DNA from: Pilatotrama ljubarskyi
Taxonomy: Eukaryota; Basidiomycota; Agaricomycetes; Polyporales; Polyporaceae
Direction of reading: 5' to 3'
DNA: 36,092 nt
Assembly (NCBI GenBank): GCA_022385805.1
Contig: MU277809.1
Location: forward strand, 1-36,092
The notes beneath the pieces were generated by a model. The model was not told the DNA's origin, ran no database searches, and saw nothing but the letters and a program-made list of their open reading frames with translations. Each line of letters begins with the position of its first letter. Position 1 is the first letter of the stretch. Positions 1 to 10,405 of the stretch are shown here, in pieces. A program made the position numbers and the translations under genes.

Positions 1-190
1 GCCGGGGCTCGACGACCTAAGCACGGATCACCAACGAGGGGTGGGAGAGGAGCCGCGAGGAGGAGGTGGGGGGAGAAGGGAGAGGTACCGCCCGGCTTAC
101 GAGCTGCTGAACGGCGCGCTGGAGAGGGACGGGCGTGCGGGCGGGGTTGTACCCCCCCGGCGCGTCGGGACCGGGAGCGGCGGCGGTCGC
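1..190 (+). pseudogene. Partial second copy of the FAD synthase 3' end
   Basis: This stretch repeats 9384-9572, the last part of the FAD synthase gene, in direct orientation. The first 109 bases are identical by eye. After that there are scattered substitutions and small indels. An indel near 150-160 shifts the frame, so the conserved C-terminal segment is readable as RYRPAYELLNGALERDGRAG but the following tail differs from that of the intact gene. Homology stops at about 190. The copy is cut by the window edge, so it could be the end of a larger duplicated gene or only a short fragment. Near-identity over the first half points to a recent duplication or gene conversion. Confidence 0.85.
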
Positions 191-462
191 AGTGTGCCAC
201 ACGTGTATCGTAGACCGGCATCCAATGAAACATGTTCTTGTCCCTCTGAACCGAGTGACGCGTGGGTGCATGCAGTATCATAGAGTCGCGCGAAAGGCAG
301 CGAGACTGACGCGGAAGGTGCGTTGCACGCGATGCATGATGGAAGGCCGCTCGCTCAATGTCTCCGTCTGCGAGTCGCGCGGAAACGACGAGGGCTGCGA
401 TCGAGTGTGCCTCATCTTTGCCACAAATCTACGTGCGGACAGAAAATGATTCCTTGCCTCTG

Positions 463-703
463 TATGCTCTCTACGTATACATCTGCACTGTACTCTTTCA
501 TCTGCTCTCTACGTATACATCTGCTCTCTATACATCTGCTCTCTATACATCTGCTCTCTATACATCTGCTCTCTACGTATACATCTGCTCTCTACGTATA
601 CATCTGCTCTCTACATATACATCTGCTCTACACGTATACATCTGCACTGTACTCTTTCATCTGCATTGTACTCACTCAACTACACTGTACTCACTCAACT
701 GCA
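463..703. repeat. Minisatellite of TCTGCTCTCTA(CG)TATACA units
   Basis: About eight head-to-tail copies of a 16-20 base unit built on ATCTGCTCTCTA followed by TATAC or CGTATAC fill roughly 470-640. A 33-base block occurs at both ends of the array (473-505 and 632-664), differing from the core unit by GCACTGTACTCTTTC. A second, related unit (TGTACTCACTCAACT) is then repeated twice at 664-703. Open frames read through the array encode repetitive peptide, but there is no sign of a gene. Confidence 0.9.
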
Positions 704-3287
704 CCGGATTTGCTCGTTTGCACTATGGGCGGGCAAGTTGCTCGCTTGTTGTACTCGCTCCGCATGTACCTTTAGTCACTTGAAGCGGTTCAAGTAGTTA
801 CTAATGACTCGGAGGGCACGCCGGAACTTGAAGCTGAAAGCTGTCATATACTAGTATAGAGGATGGACGAGCGACGGACTACAACTTGAATCGCTCAGAC
901 CCTACTATACAGCCGCGGCACGACGCCAACTTGCAGTCTAGTCGGTGTGCGTATTCGTGAGTGTTCCTCCGGCAAGGTGAGAAACAAGCCATACCCGCGC
1001 TTGCGTCATCGTCCATCACTCTGTCAGTCAGATAGAATGCGTGCCATGTGACCCGAGTCGGGGAGATGCGGCCGCAGAGCGCGATGTGAAGCCTTAGACC
1101 AGGCTACAGCGAGCCTCGTTGCACACACTTTTCAAGTTGACCGCGATGCGGGCCATTCCGTTCGCTTGAGCACAGGCCAAGGCTGATAATCGCGTCAATT
1201 GCATGCCCACACAGTCTACAGCAGATGTCCAGCCAGAAAATACTGTCGCAGGCGGCCCGGGCTCTGATGCCAGCTCAATGCCTTCGTCTACTACAGCAGC
1301 CAAGGGGCTTGTTGTGCTCTGAGTCTCAGTGCTGCCAGGCAGGGAGCCAGAGTACAGCATGGAGCCGACAGAGCTCTTGCACCGCCGGATAAACTGCTCT
1401 CCGTCGTCCAATCAAAAGTGGCCGTGAATCGTGCGCAGAATGACCTGGGACCCGAGGACGGGGTCATCGGCACCCACGACCGAAAACTGCACTTGTCACA
1501 GACGCACCAGGGAAGCTCAGGGCCAACCAGTCGTGGCCGCTCGCTGCCAGTGCAGACACGGGAAAGCGCAGGACTTTGCTGGCTTTGTGTACTGGCTAGG
1601 CATCCTCGCAAACCATTTCTGTGCCGGCTGAATTGGCATTCAGATGCACCGTACGATCTGCACTGGATGCAGGTGACCTCAGCCAGACGGTGTAGCCAAG
1701 CGCGCAGCAGAAGCAGAAGCAGCTTACCAGCAGCGTTCAGCGATGTCCTGGATAGTGCAGACATCTCAGATATGTCCCCGAGGTACTGACCCTGAGAGAC
1801 CCGAAGAGGACGTACCTAAGAAGCTTCATCACGAAGTTCCACTGCTGATGATGCGTGCCGCAGCGATCGAAAGCGTTGCAAGGGGCATATCGTTGGTTCC
1901 GAGAAGGCCGGCGAGATGACGAGGAGCCCGCGGGGTGACCCATTCCGGGCATTGTGGACCCACATTTGAGCGCCAAGATGATCTCAGAGACCCGTGAGAG
2001 CGGGGTGCATGACCGTGCATTCGGCTCCGTTGACGGAAGGTGTCCGGCGCAGCCAGAGATCACGCTGTCAGAACCATTCAGTCGGAGCAGCGCAGGCATA
2101 CTCTGCACTGGCAGAGAACGTTGGTAGGGTGGTCGAGCTGATGATAGCTCTGCTACCTACTAATACTTCAAGTTGCCATAGTAGCTTTCCATCCCTACGC
2201 CAAGGGAGCCAGAGGATCTGGGATGTGAGGATGGTGAGAATGTACACGGCCTGGCACTGACAGAAACGAAGATGATGAGAAGACCCACCGTTATTTTTGA
2301 CAGCGCAGATTTTCATCCTTCTGACTTTCTGATGTGACAACTAGTCGGTTCAGCGAGCGTCAACTGTTCAAGCACGGAAGAGTGTCAGAGAAACAAGCAG
2401 GCCTATGTCCTGATTGTGCTTCATCTTCCCGACGTGACCGGCATGAGCAAACGTGCCTGACACCAGATGACTCCTCGTTTGACAGCGGTTGGGTGCTGCG
2501 TGCAGGGCTCTCACCGCCGTGAGCCACACGGGGATGACAGATTGACATGGGCTCAGCTACAGGTCTCCCGAGCGTAGCGACCTCCCAAGTTTTCGAGAAG
2601 TGCACCAAAGCGCGCCGATCTTCGCCTGTGAGGATGCTGTGCCGATATTGCCCTTATGCTGGCCGAGACAAAACTACATGTCAGCCTGTGAGGGACAGGC
2701 CCGTCGGAGTCGTCGGCGTAACTGCCCGAGATGAAGAACAGGCTGCATGATGCAGCGTAAACTTTACACAGGTGCTGGTAGGATTTAGCTGATTATGTAC
2801 CATGTACGACGCATGCAAATGCACTCCTTGAAACTGCCGTGAGCCAGGGCTTCCCGCCGGCTTGGGTGGCCCAGATTGTTACGGTGAGCTGTCATCTTCC
2901 AAGCGGCCTGAATGCAGTGTAGATCTCCTCGCGGACCGCTCAATCGTGAGGATGTCCGACGGAAGCGGACAAGTTCAGACGGAACTTGCCTCTTCACCGA
3001 CTCACATCGCGATCTTGTGACCGGTCCAAGTGCTTGATCAGAGAGAGCGACCTCAGGACCACGTGTGCAGAAATGCACGCCACGCGAGCCGGAACATTTC
3101 GAGTTGCAAAGCTACTGAATTCAAAGTCATACCGCTGAGCCAGCACGGAACCGCTTATGTGCAAGAAATATGGCACTTACCGGGTGAGATGCACCTTCTT
3201 CGGTCACTCCGAGTGATGCCAGTGTGAATGTGCTCGGAGATGGCATTATCTGCAAATGGGAGAATGTCAGCTGCTCGACATGCTAGC
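704..3287. other. Long stretch without a recognisable gene
   Basis: Only short open frames occur here, on both strands, and none matches a family I recognise. The longest are on the minus strand at 1094-1764. They contain cysteine pairs but could not be joined into a credible spliced model. No TATA box with a following conserved exon was found. The stretch may hold untranslated sequence, relics or a lineage-specific gene that I cannot see. Confidence 0.5.
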
Positions 3288-3294
3288 TATAAAA
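3288..3294 (+). promoter_or_regulatory. TATA box (TATAAAA)
   Basis: TATAAAA lies 115 bp upstream of the ATG at 3403. This is a suitable distance for a core promoter plus short leader and supports that gene being real. Confidence 0.7.
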
Positions 3295-3402
3295 GAAGAA
3301 CACACCGCGGACACTGAGCTTCAGAGACCTCCGCTTCGAGTCTCCTCATTGCCAGGCTGCTCAACCAAGTCAGCGATCCGCTAGACACGCTATCCCGCGA
3401 CA

Positions 3403-4295
3403 ATGCCGCTGTTCAGCTCCCCGGTCAACTTTGTCTTCTTCACCCCTCAGACTCGTGATGGTCCCCGACCGGTCTATGAGACCCTGGGCACCCTGCGTGA
3501 CCGTGTGCGCGCAGAGCTGCGCTTCAAGCTCGATTCCAAGCTTCGTCAGTACTTCCACCTGACGGGCACGCTCTTTGCACTCACACAGCCTGATCTGCAG
3601 AGGTTCTTACCGGACTCCCGGGCGCCCACATGTCGTGGGCCCCAAAGAAGTACGCAAAGCTTGTTGTCATCCGCTACGGGTACAAGCTCGTGGGCTGGCC
3701 CACCAGCATCCCCTTCGTCAACCTGAGCTCGCTGGCAGGTGGTGTACTGCCGCTGTTGAAGCTGCGCTCCGCATGGGACGCTGGCTCGCTCCGCTTCGAG
3801 CCCGCTGCACGGGACGACCTTGCGAGGGCTGCCTATGACCCGGACAGCATCCTGCCGCATCCGCGTTCATCCCCGAGCCACGCCGTTGTCAGCACCGCAC
3901 ATGACTCGTTGTCGCGCAGCCCCAAGCCCGATACAATGGCCGTCGCGCCGCTTGTTCTGCATCCGAGGACGCTCTTTCCGCTCGGCATTCATCCACCCTC
4001 GGGCACAGGAAGTAGCAGTGCCGACGGCACCGCCCGGCCCCCAAAGCGTCCTCGGAGCCAGCGCCGTGACGTGAAGAAACCGCGCCACCGTCCGATCACT
4101 AACCCATACAACCAGCCCCTCCGCCGCCCCAAGCGCGGCGTGACAAGCGCACGGTATGTCCTCGAGGATGAGTCCGACATCGAGGATGCCGACGGCGCCT
4201 TCGACGATGGAGAGCCGGCGCAGAAGCGCGCCAGGTACACCCTGACCGACGACCCCATTGAGGAGTTCGTGGAGGAGACGTGTCGCGCGGGTTGA
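3403..4295 (+). CDS. Basidiomycete conserved hypothetical protein with basic C-terminal half
   Basis: Best model: exons 3403-3544 and 3601-4295, 278 residues, joined by a 56-nt intron with donor GTCAGT, a CTGAC branch site and acceptor CTGCAG. Splicing restores a continuous frame (LTGLPGAHMSWAPKKYAKLV), whereas the unspliced exon 1 frame runs into the wrong reading phase. The same GTCAGT donor is used in two F-box genes of this window, which supports it. The first half has the pattern KLV.RYGYKLVGWPTSIPF.NLS, which resembles a recurrent basidiomycete protein family of unknown role often seen in repeat-rich regions (from memory, not searched). The second half is rich in Pro, Arg and Lys (PPKRPRSQRRDVKKPRHRP) and looks like nuclear localisation or nucleic-acid-binding sequence, followed by an acidic stretch (EDESDIEDADGAFDDGE). 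Function unknown. Confidence 0.65.
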
Positions 4296-4994
4296 AGTGG
4301 GGCGCATCGCTGGGCGGTGCTTGGCAGGTGCTCGGTTCCGCAAAGGGTCGAATGTTCTGTATTCTTGGTCAATGCTGCTGTACATAGATGCTATCTTGGG
4401 CTCGCCGACGTTATGCGTCGTGTGTGGTTGGTGCCAGACGGCGAGACTCGCCCCAGGCATCATCACTTATCCTCTCTTCGTTTCCGGTGACCGGCGGCGG
4501 CAGACGTGTGCACGCCCACGCTGCCGATGATCGTGCAACGTCTGCACACTACTCGCTAGCGACGATGCTCAGCTGCGGAGCGTACCTCATAAACATGGAA
4601 CGACTCACCTTTCTCATCCCGCCCCTCCCTCATCCCTGCGCCCCATGCCCGTCTGCACACGCGCGACTCCCACCCTCTTGCCGACTCGTTACACATTCTC
4701 CTTGCCTCTCGACAAGCCTTTCCAAGCTCGCAGGTCGCATACGGACCTCCATCACGCCGCAAGGCTGTCTTTCCACTGATTCCTCTCCTCACAGTGCACC
4801 GCTCGCACTGCATATGGACCTCGACGTGGTACGTACCGTCTTGCGCGTGACGCTCCTCATACCTGTGTCGCTCACCTGCCTCGTCGACAGCTGCATCACT
4901 GGCATGGGCGAAGGGCGGACAGCAGCGCGCAAATTTGACTCGGAGGGCCGCAGAGCACGGCGAGAGCAGGCGTCTTGGAGACGGGGCTGGTCAT
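4296..4994. other. Intergenic stretch, nothing recognised
   Basis: An open frame of 224 codons runs on the plus strand through 4388-5062. It begins at a non-conserved position, has no domain signature and overlaps the hydrolase remnant on the other strand. I see no other structure. Confidence 0.5.
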
Positions 4995-5560
4995 GTCGGT
5001 TTGGCTCCGTTCATAGTCCCGTAGATAGAGCAGGTGGCGGCGAGGGGGTCAGCGACTCGTGAAGTGCGGATGCGGTAGAAGGACGTACATACATAGCACA
5101 CCGCGCACGGACTCTGGAAGCGGGCATCGTCTGCTGCAGCGCGAGATAGCGAGGAGCGGTTCACGCAGCAGCGCCGCTCCATGCGATCACGTTGCCCGCT
5201 AGCTCTGCACAGCGTGTCGGACGGCAGCGGATGCGTCTCAGGTCGGCTCAACGGCCTCGTCAGGGACGGGCATTGGCATCGAAGAACGTCGCGGGCGGCG
5301 ACGGCTGCTGCTCCGGTGAACGGAGTCGGGTGTTTGCCGCTATGCCAGCGATGCCAGCTGGACACTCCACCGCGACCGGACGGGCATGCTGGTGCATCGA
5401 CAGCACGACCTTCCTCACGTCCGGATATGATGCCGTCGTCGGGAGCACACTCAACCCGTCACTTACCAAAGCCTCCAACATGCGCGGGGCCCAATGCCCC
5501 CACGGGGGCCTCCTGGCAAACTGCGCACGCGCCGCACGCCTGCGCGAGCCGTAGCTACAC
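4995..5560 (-). pseudogene. Decayed alpha/beta hydrolase copy, downstream of the intact gene
   Basis: On the minus strand, 5550-5370 encodes RRRAARAQFARRPPW then MLEALVSDGLSVLPTTASYP. This aligns along its length with exon 3 of the adjacent hydrolase (SREAARAHFAGRLPWKTW, then VLDAFVNVGLRALPTAAYP). The homologous exon end is followed by GTGGAG where the intact gene has the donor GTGAGT. Further downstream, about 5125-5000, a frame reading AVCY....YRIRTSR...IYGTMNG weakly resembles exon 4 (ACYRDKLGRTKAYRYL..FIWGALAD). The exons carrying the catalytic serine were not found. The copy is therefore truncated and strongly diverged, an old tandem duplicate. The exon 4 part is less certain than the exon 3 part. 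Confidence 0.7.
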
Positions 5561-5600
5561 GGTCTCTTGCACACATGTAACCGCGCAGACAGGCTGGCGA

Positions 5601-7350
5601 TCAAAGCCGGCTCCGCTCTGGCCTCTCTCCCCCCACTGAGCGAGAATTTGCAGTAAGAGCCGACCACAACGCACTCGCGAGCCCCTCAGGCTGCATCTGC
5701 GGGAGCTATCGACCGCGCAGGCGGGCTCGGTAAGCGCTTGACGGACGGAGAGACTGGGTATCGCACTCACCATATGGCCCGCGCCCGCGACGCGCTGGTC
5801 CGACCGATGCTTGCCGCGCGTCCCGTCGGACATGACGCCCTGCTTCACCTCTTCCGTCCTGTACGAAATGGTCAGCATTCAAGTACAAGACGCGACGCGG
5901 GCGTCGGCACAGCCTCACAGGATGGGGTTATCGGCCAGGGCGCCCCAAATGAAGTGCACGGGCATCGCGGCGCAGAGGTGCGGGAGGTAGCGGTACGCCT
6001 TTGTCCGGCCGAGCTTGTCGCGATAGCACGCCTACAGCCCGACGCGCAAACAGACGGGTCAGGGACCGGCCGTCGCTCTGAACCTCACGCGCACACTCAC
6101 CGCCTCCTGCGCCTTCGTGCACGTCAACGTCACGCCCTCGCTCGCGTCCGGATACGCCGCAGTCGGGAGCGCCCTCAGCCCCACGTTCACGAACGCGTCC
6201 AGCACGCGGGGGTCCCACGTCTTCCACGGGAGCCTTCCTGCGAAGTGCGCGCGCGCCGCCTCGCGGCTCTGCCACACGTCGCGCCGCTTTTCTGCGCCTT
6301 CAAGCAGGACGTTGCGCGGGCCGCCCGTGGCAGGCGAGTCGACGGCGGGCGGGAGGAGCATCGGTTCGACGAGGAGGGTGCCGACGTAGGGAAGGGGTGG
6401 CTGGTATGTCTGCGAGAGGACTCTGGGAGTGCGCGGAGCGCGTGCCGGTGAGTAATTAGCGTTAACGTAGCCGTTGCGAACCGGAAGGGCGGGCGCAGGC
6501 TGTCGCAGGAAGTGGCTGAGAGGGGGGCGGGGGCGGGATTGGGTTCTGCGGCCGCGACGCGGGGTGTGCAGCGAAGTGATAGCCTGACGGGGGCAGAGAG
6601 TGTTTCGCGCGTGCCCCGCTCAGGAACGAGGCCTGAGGACTAGCAGCGGTGCCATCCCTCTGCGCCTACTGCAGCTGCGGCTCGGAGTGCGCACTCTCCT
6701 TCGACGACCGCACCAAGGACAGAGGACGGAGAAGGAGAGGACGTCCGCCGTCCTGCGTGGTGGTCCGGCGAGACGTGGAGTACGCATCGATGCCGCAATA
6801 GAGCTCCGATAGGCATACAGAAGAACGAACGGGGACTGTAAAGAAACGGAGAAGAGGGAGACTTACATGGCGCTCGCGCCCATGGAGTGGCCCACACCTA
6901 CGAGGTTGCGTTTGGAGAAGTCGACGTCTACGCCTGTGCCGAGGCCGGCGAGGAAGAGGTGGACGGCGCGGGCGTACTCTTCCCAGGGGACTGCCCGAGC
7001 ATAGCGTCAGGAGTGCGCCAGACGGTAGGGAGGGGACGGGACGTACAGACAGGGACATAGCCCCACAACAGTTCGTTCTCGTTGAGGACGGCGGCCTCGC
7101 CGTGGTTTGGGGCGTCGATGGACCAGGCGTCGCGGATCTTGACCGTCGCGTTTGCAGACTGGCGCACGAGGGCGAAGAGGTGGTCGAGGGTGGGCTCCCA
7201 GTGTTCCTTGTGGAAGCCGGTGGCGTGCGCGAAGACGAGGGTGAGCGCGTCCGGGTCGTCCTGTGCGCAGTCGTCAGACGAGTACTGGCGGGCGGTGATG
7301 AGGAGGGGGAAGGCGGGGCGGGGGTCGAAGACGTAGGATTTGGTTTGCAT
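5601..7350 (-). CDS. Alpha/beta hydrolase (AB hydrolase-1 type), six exons
   Basis: CDS complement(5601-5696, 5771-5858, 5919-6031, 6101-6422, 6867-6990, 7047-7350), 348 residues. The start MQTKSYVFDPRPAFPLLITA is typical for this basidiomycete family. Family landmarks follow in order: LTLVFAHATGFHKEHWEPTL (oxyanion-hole region), IDAPNHG, the nucleophile elbow VGVGHSMGAS with Ser137, LLVEPMLLPP, PWKTWDPRVL, FIWGALAD (likely acid region) and AGAGHM with the catalytic His near residue 316. All introns are GT..AG and the frame is kept throughout. Four introns are 56-74 nt but intron 2 (6423-6866) is 444 nt. Substrate is unknown; the family is annotated generically as hydrolase or esterase. The gene is divergent from FAD synthase, and a broken paralogue lies immediately downstream. 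Confidence 0.88.
6423..6866 (-). other. Unusually long intron 2 of the hydrolase gene
   Basis: The donor GTAAGT follows the GHSMGASA codons and the acceptor CCCAG precedes VLSQTYQPPLPY, which continues the expected protein exactly. The 444-nt spacing is about seven times the size of the other introns here. It contains only short, unconserved open frames, and no inverted repeats were evident by eye. It may carry an inserted sequence of roughly 390 bp. Confidence 0.6.
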
Positions 7351-8086
7351 TCTGGCGCGCGTGGAGTGGGCGAGTGCAGGTACACGAGCGCACAGGTGGC
7401 AGAGGGAGGCAGGCAGGGGGCTCTATGGCGAGGAGGAGGATGAAGAGGGCGCGAGAGGACGAGGCGTGAATCAAGAGGATCGGCAAGTGGCTAGAAGACC
7501 GGTGCCGGTACTGTGCACATCGCAGCAGCGACTCTGACCGCACCGCAGTGTTCAACATCGCCTGCAGTGGCTACAGCAGTGATCCCACAGCGGCTACTGT
7601 ACTTTGCCCATAGTCGCATCACACATACTTTGGACATGCGCAATATTTGCCAGCAAGAGACGCGCTGCATGTACTTAAGCGCCCTCCCTCGGAGTCCCCG
7701 CTCATGATGCGCAGAGTCACGTGTCCTGCGACTGTGGTGACGATCGCCCCGCCATGATCGGGTGCTGCAGCTGCTGCTCGACGTTCGTCTCGCATTCAGT
7801 GCTAGTACTGTACATACAGTATCGGAGGTGTCCAACACAACGTCTGCGGTCTGCCTGGACATTGCGCCATCTGCTCAGCGTCACGCTGATCCGTGAGAGC
7901 GTCCTCCGCCCTCGCCCGCCGGTGCGACTCCCCACTCTGGTCTTCCCTGCCAGGCCTGCTCTCTCTCTCGCGGCCCGCTTGTATTTCTCCCTTGTTCACT
8001 CTCACTCCACCTACCGTCTCCGCACACGCCTCTTGCCTACCAACGCACCTCCTGCTGCTACTCTGACCACCACCCCTCCTTCTGCC
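7351..8086. promoter_or_regulatory. Divergent intergenic region, hydrolase / FAD synthase
   Basis: This 736-bp region lies between two divergent start codons and should hold both promoters. It includes an interrupted palindrome, TACTGTA-CA-TACAGTA, at 7806-7821, and pyrimidine-rich sequence just upstream of the FAD synthase ATG (about 7960-8080), as is common near fungal transcription starts. No clear TATA box was seen for either gene. Confidence 0.5.
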
Positions 8087-9603
8087 ATGCAGAAAGCAGA
8101 CTACACCGCCATAGCCGACGCCGTCTATACCTTCGCCCAGTCCCAATCCGACCCGCTCGCAGGCCCCGTCAGCGAGGCCCTCCAGGTCATAGACGACGCG
8201 TTCGATGAGTGGGGGTACGTGCCCGTTCCTCACTATCCTGGCTCGTCTCACATCAAGCTCAGGCAAGAGCACATCGCGCTCAGCTTCAACGGCGGCAAGG
8301 ATTGTACGTCAACTTGCTCCCTTTGCCGCCCACACGGGTATTCACTCGTTCTGGCGCAGGTACCGTCCTCCTCCATCTCGTCGCCGCCTCGCTCGGCCGC
8401 CGCTCTCCCTCCCCACAGCGAAGACCACTCGCGGCAGTCTACATTCCCGTGCCCTCGCCCTTCCTGCAGCTCGAGGCGTTTATCGCCGACGCCGCGCGCG
8501 CGTACGACCTCGACCTCTTCCGCTGTCCGCCGCCACCCACGCCTTCAATACCCGCCGCCTCTGCCAGCTCCACGCCCGTGCTGCCCGTCGAGTCCGTCGC
8601 CACCCCAGGCTCGGCCGGTCCGCCCGCCACGCTCGACGGAGGCGGGGAAACGCAACGGCCGAAACACGCCAAGGGCGGCGAGGGCATGCGTGTCGCGCTC
8701 GAGCTCTACAAGGCGCGCTTCCCGCACGTCGAGGCGATCCTCATCGGCACGCGGCGCGGGGACCCGCACGGAGGTGCGTCCGTCCGTTTCTTCCGCTCCC
8801 TTCTCGTGCGCATGCTCACCTTGATGGACGGAACAGCGCAGCTCGGGTTCCGCAACCCGACCGACGCGGGCTGGCCGCGCTTCGTGCGCGTGAACCCGAT
8901 CATCAACTGGGCGTACGCGGACGTGTGGGCGTTCCTCCGACGGTTCCGCGTGCCGTACTGTAGCCTGTACGACGAGGGTTACACCTCGCTCGGCTCGACG
9001 TACAACACGTTCCCCAACCCGGCGCTGAGGATCGTGGACGGCGAAGGCTCGTGCGGGGATGCGAAGGGGGGATTCGCGTCGAGTTCGAGCGCGTCCCCCG
9101 CGTCGACCGCGCCCGCGCCCGTTCCGACGACGAACGGCCTCGCACCACAGCCCGCACCGCAAAGACCGAAACCGGCGCCCCTCCCGGACACGCTCACGAT
9201 CCTGCACGGCGACGCGAGCGCGACGTGCGTCGGCGAGCCCTCGCATGCGCACCCGAACCCGTTCTCGCACCCGCACTTGGGGACGCACCCACTAGACCCC
9301 GGCGCACTCCCGCACCGCGCGCTCCTCACGGAGCTCACAGACCAGGAAGGGAGAGGCCAGATGTGCGTCGGGGAGGTGCATCTGCCGGGGCTCGACGACC
9401 TAAGCACGGATCACCAACGAGGGGTGGGAGAGGAGCCGCGAGGAGGAGGTGGGGGGAGAAGGGAGAGGTACCGCCCGGCTTACGAGCTGCTGGACGGCGC
9501 GCTGGAGAGGGCGGGCAGGGCAGGCGGGGTCGTTCCCCCCGGCGCGTCAGCACCGGGAGCGGCGGCGGTCGCGGGGGCTGCTACGACGCTGGCGGGGGCG
9601 TAG
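8087..9603 (+). CDS. FAD1: FAD synthase (FMN adenylyltransferase)
   Basis: CDS join(8087-8303, 8360-8773, 8837-9603), 465 residues. The enzyme transfers AMP from ATP to FMN to make FAD, the last step of flavin cofactor synthesis, and acts in the cytosol in yeast. It belongs to the PAPS-reductase-like adenine nucleotide hydrolase fold. Visible motifs are SFNGGKDCTVLLHL (PP-loop, residues 66-79, restored by a 56-nt intron), IGTRRGDPHG (about 200-210), NPTDAGWPRFVRVNPIINW, WAFLRRFRVPYCSLYDEGYT and SLGSTYNTFPNPALR, all in the order seen in yeast Fad1. The second intron (63 nt) is in frame and could be mistaken for coding sequence; removing it restores the family spacing. After NPALR comes a Ser/Ala/Pro-rich insertion, then a conserved-looking end, RPAYELLDGALERAGR, and a Gly/Ala tail. 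The 3' end is duplicated at 1-190. Confidence 0.93.
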
Positions 9604-10405
9604 TGACCTCTCCAGCTCACATCACGGTTCAGGTTCGAGAGGAACGGCTGGGCGGGGAGGGAGGTACGTCTTGGGAGCTGCAGAGAAGACTCACGCTTGA
9701 TTTGTACGACTATTATAACTACTTGTGTTCGTGCCGTTGTTGCTGACGCTACTAGAAGGAGAAGGAACGCGCGCGTTACGGATGGTACTGTGCGTTAGGA
9801 GGGAACTCAGGCTGCCGATGTCGTCCGAGTGGAGTCGACCGCTGCTAGATGGACTTTTCGCTCTCGCAACGCAGTCGGGGTCAGGTAAGTATGTATGCGG
9901 ACGTCGCTTGCTGCCTGTTCGAAGCACCATTTAGAGCGGTACTCAATGTCGCGTGCGCCGCACGCAGGCACCCCGCGAGATTCTAGTACGGCGCCTCCAG
10001 CACTGCGCTTATGTAGATGATCAGCACAGCTCCACATCCCACCACTAGCTACAGATTGCAAGCACTCAGGACCAGTTCCGGACGCTTCTGTGCGCCCGCC
10101 GACGTCCAAGGCCTGACTCGGACCTTTCGACCATTGGCCGTCCGACGTGCCGCGGAGAAGGTCTGCGCTCGAAGAACCGCCATATACTGCATTGTGCGGA
10201 CCGCCGGAGGCGAGAATATGATCATGGATAGGATATACGACTCGGATGGGACGATCCTCAGGCAGAGGGAACGTCCTCGAGCTCAAGCTCCACTGCGCTC
10301 GTGCTTCGGAAGCAGTAGCGGACTTGGGATGCGACGGCACGGGGACGGTCGAACGGGTGTCCTCGAGGTTGTACTTCTCCATGTATTCCCCCACTGAGGC
10401 CCCAG
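9604..10405. other. Intergenic region upstream of the first F-box gene
   Basis: No gene recognised. A GATTGCAAG motif at 10054-10062 recurs upstream of the two other tandem F-box genes. A 217-codon open frame on the minus strand (9807-10460) has no recognisable domain and overlaps the F-box promoter and first exon, so I do not call it. Confidence 0.5.

Noticed and set aside
323..783. Two overlapping frames of about 140-150 codons with repeated peptides
   Set aside because: They are a by-product of the minisatellite, whose units are open in several frames.
1094..1764. Minus-strand frames with cysteine pairs, possibly a spliced gene
   Set aside because: Could not be joined by plausible introns into one protein and matches no family I recognise.
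4388..5062. 224-codon plus-strand open frame
   Set aside because: No domain, no promoter, low-complexity Ser/Pro/Arg composition; partly antisense to the hydrolase remnant.
5738..6451. 237-codon plus-strand open frame
   Set aside because: Antisense to exons 3-5 of the hydrolase, whose conserved protein sequence is on the other strand.
7721..8824. 367-codon plus-strand frame across the FAD synthase start
   Set aside because: It is largely 5' flanking sequence plus exon 1, then leaves the conserved frame after the first intron. The spliced FAD synthase model explains the region.
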